DNA of 64,000 bases from the NCBI RefSeq assembly GCF_963576545.1, contig NC_083638.1:28068900-28132899 (forward strand). The letters are read 5' to 3'. The notes beneath the pieces were generated by a model. That model had not been told where the DNA came from. It did no database searches and was given only the letters and a program-made list of their open reading frames with translations. Origin of the DNA: Limanda limanda. Its lineage: Eukaryota; Chordata; Actinopteri; Pleuronectiformes; Pleuronectidae. Positions 61,030 through 64,000 of this stretch are shown piece by piece. A program made the position numbers and the translations under genes. How positions within the stretch are numbered: the stretch's first letter is position 1; each line of letters opens with the position of its first letter.

Positions 61030-61460
61030 TTTTATTATTAATATTGTGTGGGAGGGGCTTACCCCACGTGCGGAATGCTGTGACCCCACGTGTGCACTGC
61101 AATGACCCATAAGGTGACGAATAGCAACACTTCTACCAGCCAATCACGAGTGACATTAGTTTCAAGGGTCTGTGGTAACCTCCAATGGTGAGTAGAGAGA
61201 GGTTCTAGCCAGCGGCTGGACTCCGATTCATATGCTAATTAGATCACACGTCGACCCACGGTCCGCGCTGCGGAGCGAGCCCCCCCGCGGCTCTCTCCTT
61301 TGTTCTCCATATCCCCCTTAAGGTCCGCAAACGCCGATAGACCCAGCTTATTGTCACTGGCGAACGCCGAGGTAACATCATGGAAACAGTAGGTTACAGC
61401 AGGGGATTAGGCCTGTCCGAAGAGGTTTACTGTGACAATAATACTGCTTTTCGTCTAGTG
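61030..61460. promoter_or_regulatory. Second GC-rich promoter-like stretch
   Basis: Contains two CCCCACGTG-type E-boxes about 25 bp apart (61063 and 61084), a CCAAT box (AGCCAATCACGAG near 61139), an octamer-like ATGCTAATTAG near 61232, and a CpG-rich core (GGTCCGCGCTGCGGAGCGAG near 61260). A possible splice donor, GAG then GTAACA, occurs near 61371. No open frame of note follows. It could be a start region for a gene lying to the right of the window, or the GC-rich end of a mobile element. Confidence 0.3.
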
Positions 61461-61544
61461 CTAGCAACTGTATCGTCACACCTCCAATAGGCAAACATCA
61501 GATTTTAAAACAGCGACTGGTTGTCCAGATCTTCACACACTCTG
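61461..61544. other. Short unique spacer
   Basis: Nothing recognised. Confidence 0.4.
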
Positions 61545-61800
61545 GCTCACCTGGTGGCTGTGGTTGAGGGGTAGAGTGGTCGTCCTCCAACCTGAAGGTC
61601 GGCGGTTCGATCCTCAGTCTGACCCATCTGCATGCCGAAGTGTCCTTGGGCAAGATGCTGAACCCTAAATGGCCCCCCATAGAATAACAAAGTGCTGTAT
61701 ATAGATGCGCTGTATGAATGGGTGAATGTAAAACTGTACTGTAAAGCGCTTTGAGTGGTCATCAAGACTAGAAAAGCGCTATATAAATACAAAACAATTT
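61545..61800 (+). mobile_element. tRNA-derived SINE
   Basis: The head is tRNA-like: TGGCTGTGGTTGAGGGGTAG (A-box region, about 61554) and GGTTCGATCC (B-box, 61604-61613), giving an internal RNA polymerase III promoter. The body CGAAGTGTCCTTGGGCAAGA and CTGAACCC, and the tail TAAAGCGCTTTGAGTGGTCA, ACTAGAAAAGCGC and TATATAAATACAA, are the usual parts of a SINE family abundant in spiny-rayed fish. It is nearly complete. The tail ends in A-rich sequence; target repeats were not resolved. This is not a functional tRNA gene because the acceptor stem and 3' domain are absent. Confidence 0.85.
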
Positions 61801-63644
61801 AATCACTTGACTGCAGTAAATTACTGTTTTCATTTCGCTGTCAACATTGTTGTGGCTTTTGCATTAGTGTTTTTCATTAGTGCACTTGTGTAGGACATCT
61901 CATCCACCGTACAAAATAGTTTGTCTCGCTCACTTACATTATGATAACACCAAGGTCAAGGCAGCTTGATTTGAAGAGAAAAATACTTTGTCGTTCTCTT
62001 TTAGACATGTGCAGTTTACAGAAGCTTTAGAGAGTCTTTGTCTCTCTATGTATGTCCCAGTGAGTCTGCCATCTACATGAAACCTCCCTGCTGGCCACAC
62101 GATATATATGACCACATCAGGGCCATTGGCCATTGGCCATTGGTCCCTGGGACTGTTGGAATTGATTTTGTAACTTTATTGAGTACCTATATATATCACA
62201 GAACTTTTAATCCTCAACAAAGCAGAGTCCTAAGCTCAGATCTTAACATACAGCCATTTTTGCATCTCTAAAGTCTAGACTAAAATCAAAAGGTCATTAG
62301 GGCTTTTCCCTTAGGGGTCCTTAAAGGCGAGCCAGCCATTACAGAAGAAGAAGAAGATCAGTGAGGAGATCAAGCAACTCCGATCAGTACGTTTTTAGAG
62401 GGTCAGTCGGTACAATCACTTCTGCCCCATACAAAACAACCTCATCTCTGGGGACTTTGATCAATAGGACTTAGCAGTTTTTCGTCCAGGTGCTGGAATT
62501 CATGGCTTTCCAACAAATCACCAAATGTCGCGTCTCAGCAACGATGAAGCATTATTGCAGCATTTATTCTGGTAATGTTCATTTCCTCTGTGGAGGACGA
62601 TTTAGTTGCATTTCTACTCTAATTAGCTATATTACTCTTCTGTGTTGTGAAATATTAATGCATGTTAATACAGTCTGTATTAATGTGTGGGCTGATAAAC
62701 TGAATGACCCTGAATGCTATGCAGTAAATGTATAAAAGGAATGAATGAATGCAGGGTATTATGGATGGATGTATGGATAAATTATGGACTAATACAGTGA
62801 TGAATTGCTGTTGATTTATCAGCACATTTTAAAAGCATCACCATAAAGTTAATAAATTAGGTTAAAAAAAAAAAATTAAACAACTGACTCTTTATAATAA
62901 TGTGTGTTGAGAAACGTTTTATTATGGTCCTGATTGAATATTGATGGGAATGCGATCAATGTAATAGTTTATTGGTTTAGTGGGCAGGACCTGAAATGCT
63001 TAGGTTTTTAAATAGACAGAAATTATCTATACTATACTGTCACAAATCATTATCAATTCTTTAATATTATAAATATAATATATACATTTTTCGTGTTTAA
63101 ACTGAAAGTGTAAATGCAAAATTATCTCTGGTTGAATTGATCAAGTAAGTAAAAACTTCACCCCATACAGTGCTTCATCAACTGTTAAAAGTCGATAACA
63201 AAACAGCTGAAGAAGTAGTTGCATTAAACTGCACCAGAATAAGTGCAACTGGCAAAATTTACTTTATCTGTCACCTATTAACAGTGATAATACACATTAA
63301 CAGTTGCTAAGACATTTCTGTCAGAGCCAAAATGGTGGAATAACAGACTAAGAAGTAGACTCAGTATTGTCATCCATAGAACCACAGTGTGATGTGGCTG
63401 AATGAAAGTGTCCTATCGGTGCAAGCAGCTTATTATGACCCATACTTACATTTTATTGATAGGCAACCTCTAGCAGCCATGGAAATTTTGACTGGAGCAG
63501 AGAAGGAAATCAGGTGACTTATAAGTGCAAGAATGTGCCTGTCAGGAGGAGGCTGAGGGAAAGGCTGGATCGACCAATCACAAGACTTTGACACAGGAGA
63601 CTGCTGTTTGTTTCCTGCTTGAAACCAGTTATCATCATTGGTTG
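61801..63644. other. AT-rich noncoding DNA with small tandem repeats
   Basis: No gene is visible. Three GGCCATT units stand in tandem at about 62121-62141. A GAAGAA stretch lies near 62344-62356. An A run lies near 62864-62876. Confidence 0.5.
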
Positions 63645-63740
63645 TGTCTCAAATCAGGGGCTGCATCCTTCAGAGGCTGCATTGGAGGAGCGATTGCTTC
63701 ACAGCCGAGTGACTACACTGTCCCATTTGGAAGGGTCCTT
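63645..63740 (+). repeat. Terminus of a fish DNA-transposon-like repeat
   Basis: GTGTCTCAAATCAGGGGCTG followed by CATCCTTCAGAGGCTGCATT and then CTGTCCCATTTGGAAGGGTC matches a recurrent fish non-autonomous transposon end. A second start of the same type, GTGTCTCAACTCAGGGGAG, begins at 63980 and is cut by the window edge, so two copies or the two ends of one element lie about 335 bp apart. Confidence 0.55.
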
Positions 63741-64000
63741 TAAATTTGTCCTTTCATTCAAGCCAAACCTATCCCAGGATCCATTTTGTTTCAGTGACAA
63801 AACAATTTTTCAAAGAGGCAATGGCGCCAGCAGGCAGTTTGGGCAGGTTTAGGAAAAGATGGTGGTTTTGGTTCAAGAAAGTACGCCCTTAAGATTAAGG
63901 ACCATTGTCATCAAACCTACAATAAAAGATTTGTAGTTAGGGTTGTTCAAACAGTCATGGGTGAAATAAATAATAGCTGTGTCTCAACTCAGGGGAGTCT
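63741..64000 (+). other. Sequence between the two repeat termini
   Basis: No gene. The stretch may be the body of a repeat element whose other end starts at 63980. Confidence 0.4.

Noticed and set aside
61554..61626. Functional tRNA gene
   Set aside because: A- and B-box-like sequences exist but no cloverleaf acceptor stem; the downstream body and tail identify a SINE.
1..64000. CRISPR array, phage, operon or other prokaryote-type system
   Set aside because: No regularly spaced repeats, no dense coding, and abundant vertebrate-type transposon fragments.

Overview
The window looks like noncoding DNA from a teleost fish, probably a spiny-rayed one. The sequence is AT-rich and full of stop codons in every frame. 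It carries long (TG)n and (TA)n microsatellites and many fragments of repeat families I recognise as typical of fish: Tc1-like, hAT-like, PIF/Harbinger-like and TTAA-type elements, a tRNA-derived SINE, and 3' ends of LINEs. I find no bacterial-type operon, rRNA, functional tRNA or CRISPR array, and no long conserved open reading frame. Family names rest on memory of consensus motifs, since no search was run.

Layout. 1-11 kb is mostly unique DNA with two exon-like segments (2183-2293 and 5125-5217) and one interspersed repeat (9170-9835). 11-17 kb is rich in repeats: a 272-bp TTAA element, a hAT-like copy, a (TA)n hairpin, a (TG)n microsatellite and a LINE 3' end. 17-26 kb is largely unique, with one retroelement-like fragment near 22.5 kb. 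26.4-27.5 kb is a hAT-like copy inverted relative to the one near 12 kb. 28-38 kb is the least repeat-like part; complex blocks rich in TAATTA-type sites (31.3-31.7 and 37.5-37.8 kb) could be conserved regulatory DNA. 39 kb holds a Tc1-like transposase relic. 40-52 kb is unique DNA with a few LINE/SINE tails, a third hAT-like copy (50.1 kb) and an exon-like minus-strand frame (47.6-47.8 kb). 52-57.4 kb is again repeat-rich: an RTE-like 3' end, a 960-bp Harbinger-like element between TAA repeats, and the second copy of the 9-kb family.

The only locus that looks like a real transcription unit is at 58.9-60.9 kb. A CpG-rich segment (about 59.74-60.02 kb) is followed on the plus strand by three candidate exons with good splice sites and a poly(A) signal. 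These could encode a very short protein preceded by an upstream ORF. On the minus strand, diverging from the same CpG-rich segment, a 78-codon frame ends 15 bases before a poly(A) signal. A second GC-rich, promoter-like stretch lies at 61.03-61.46 kb, followed by the SINE. I could not identify any of these genes, and I found no evidence for a new multi-gene system in this window.
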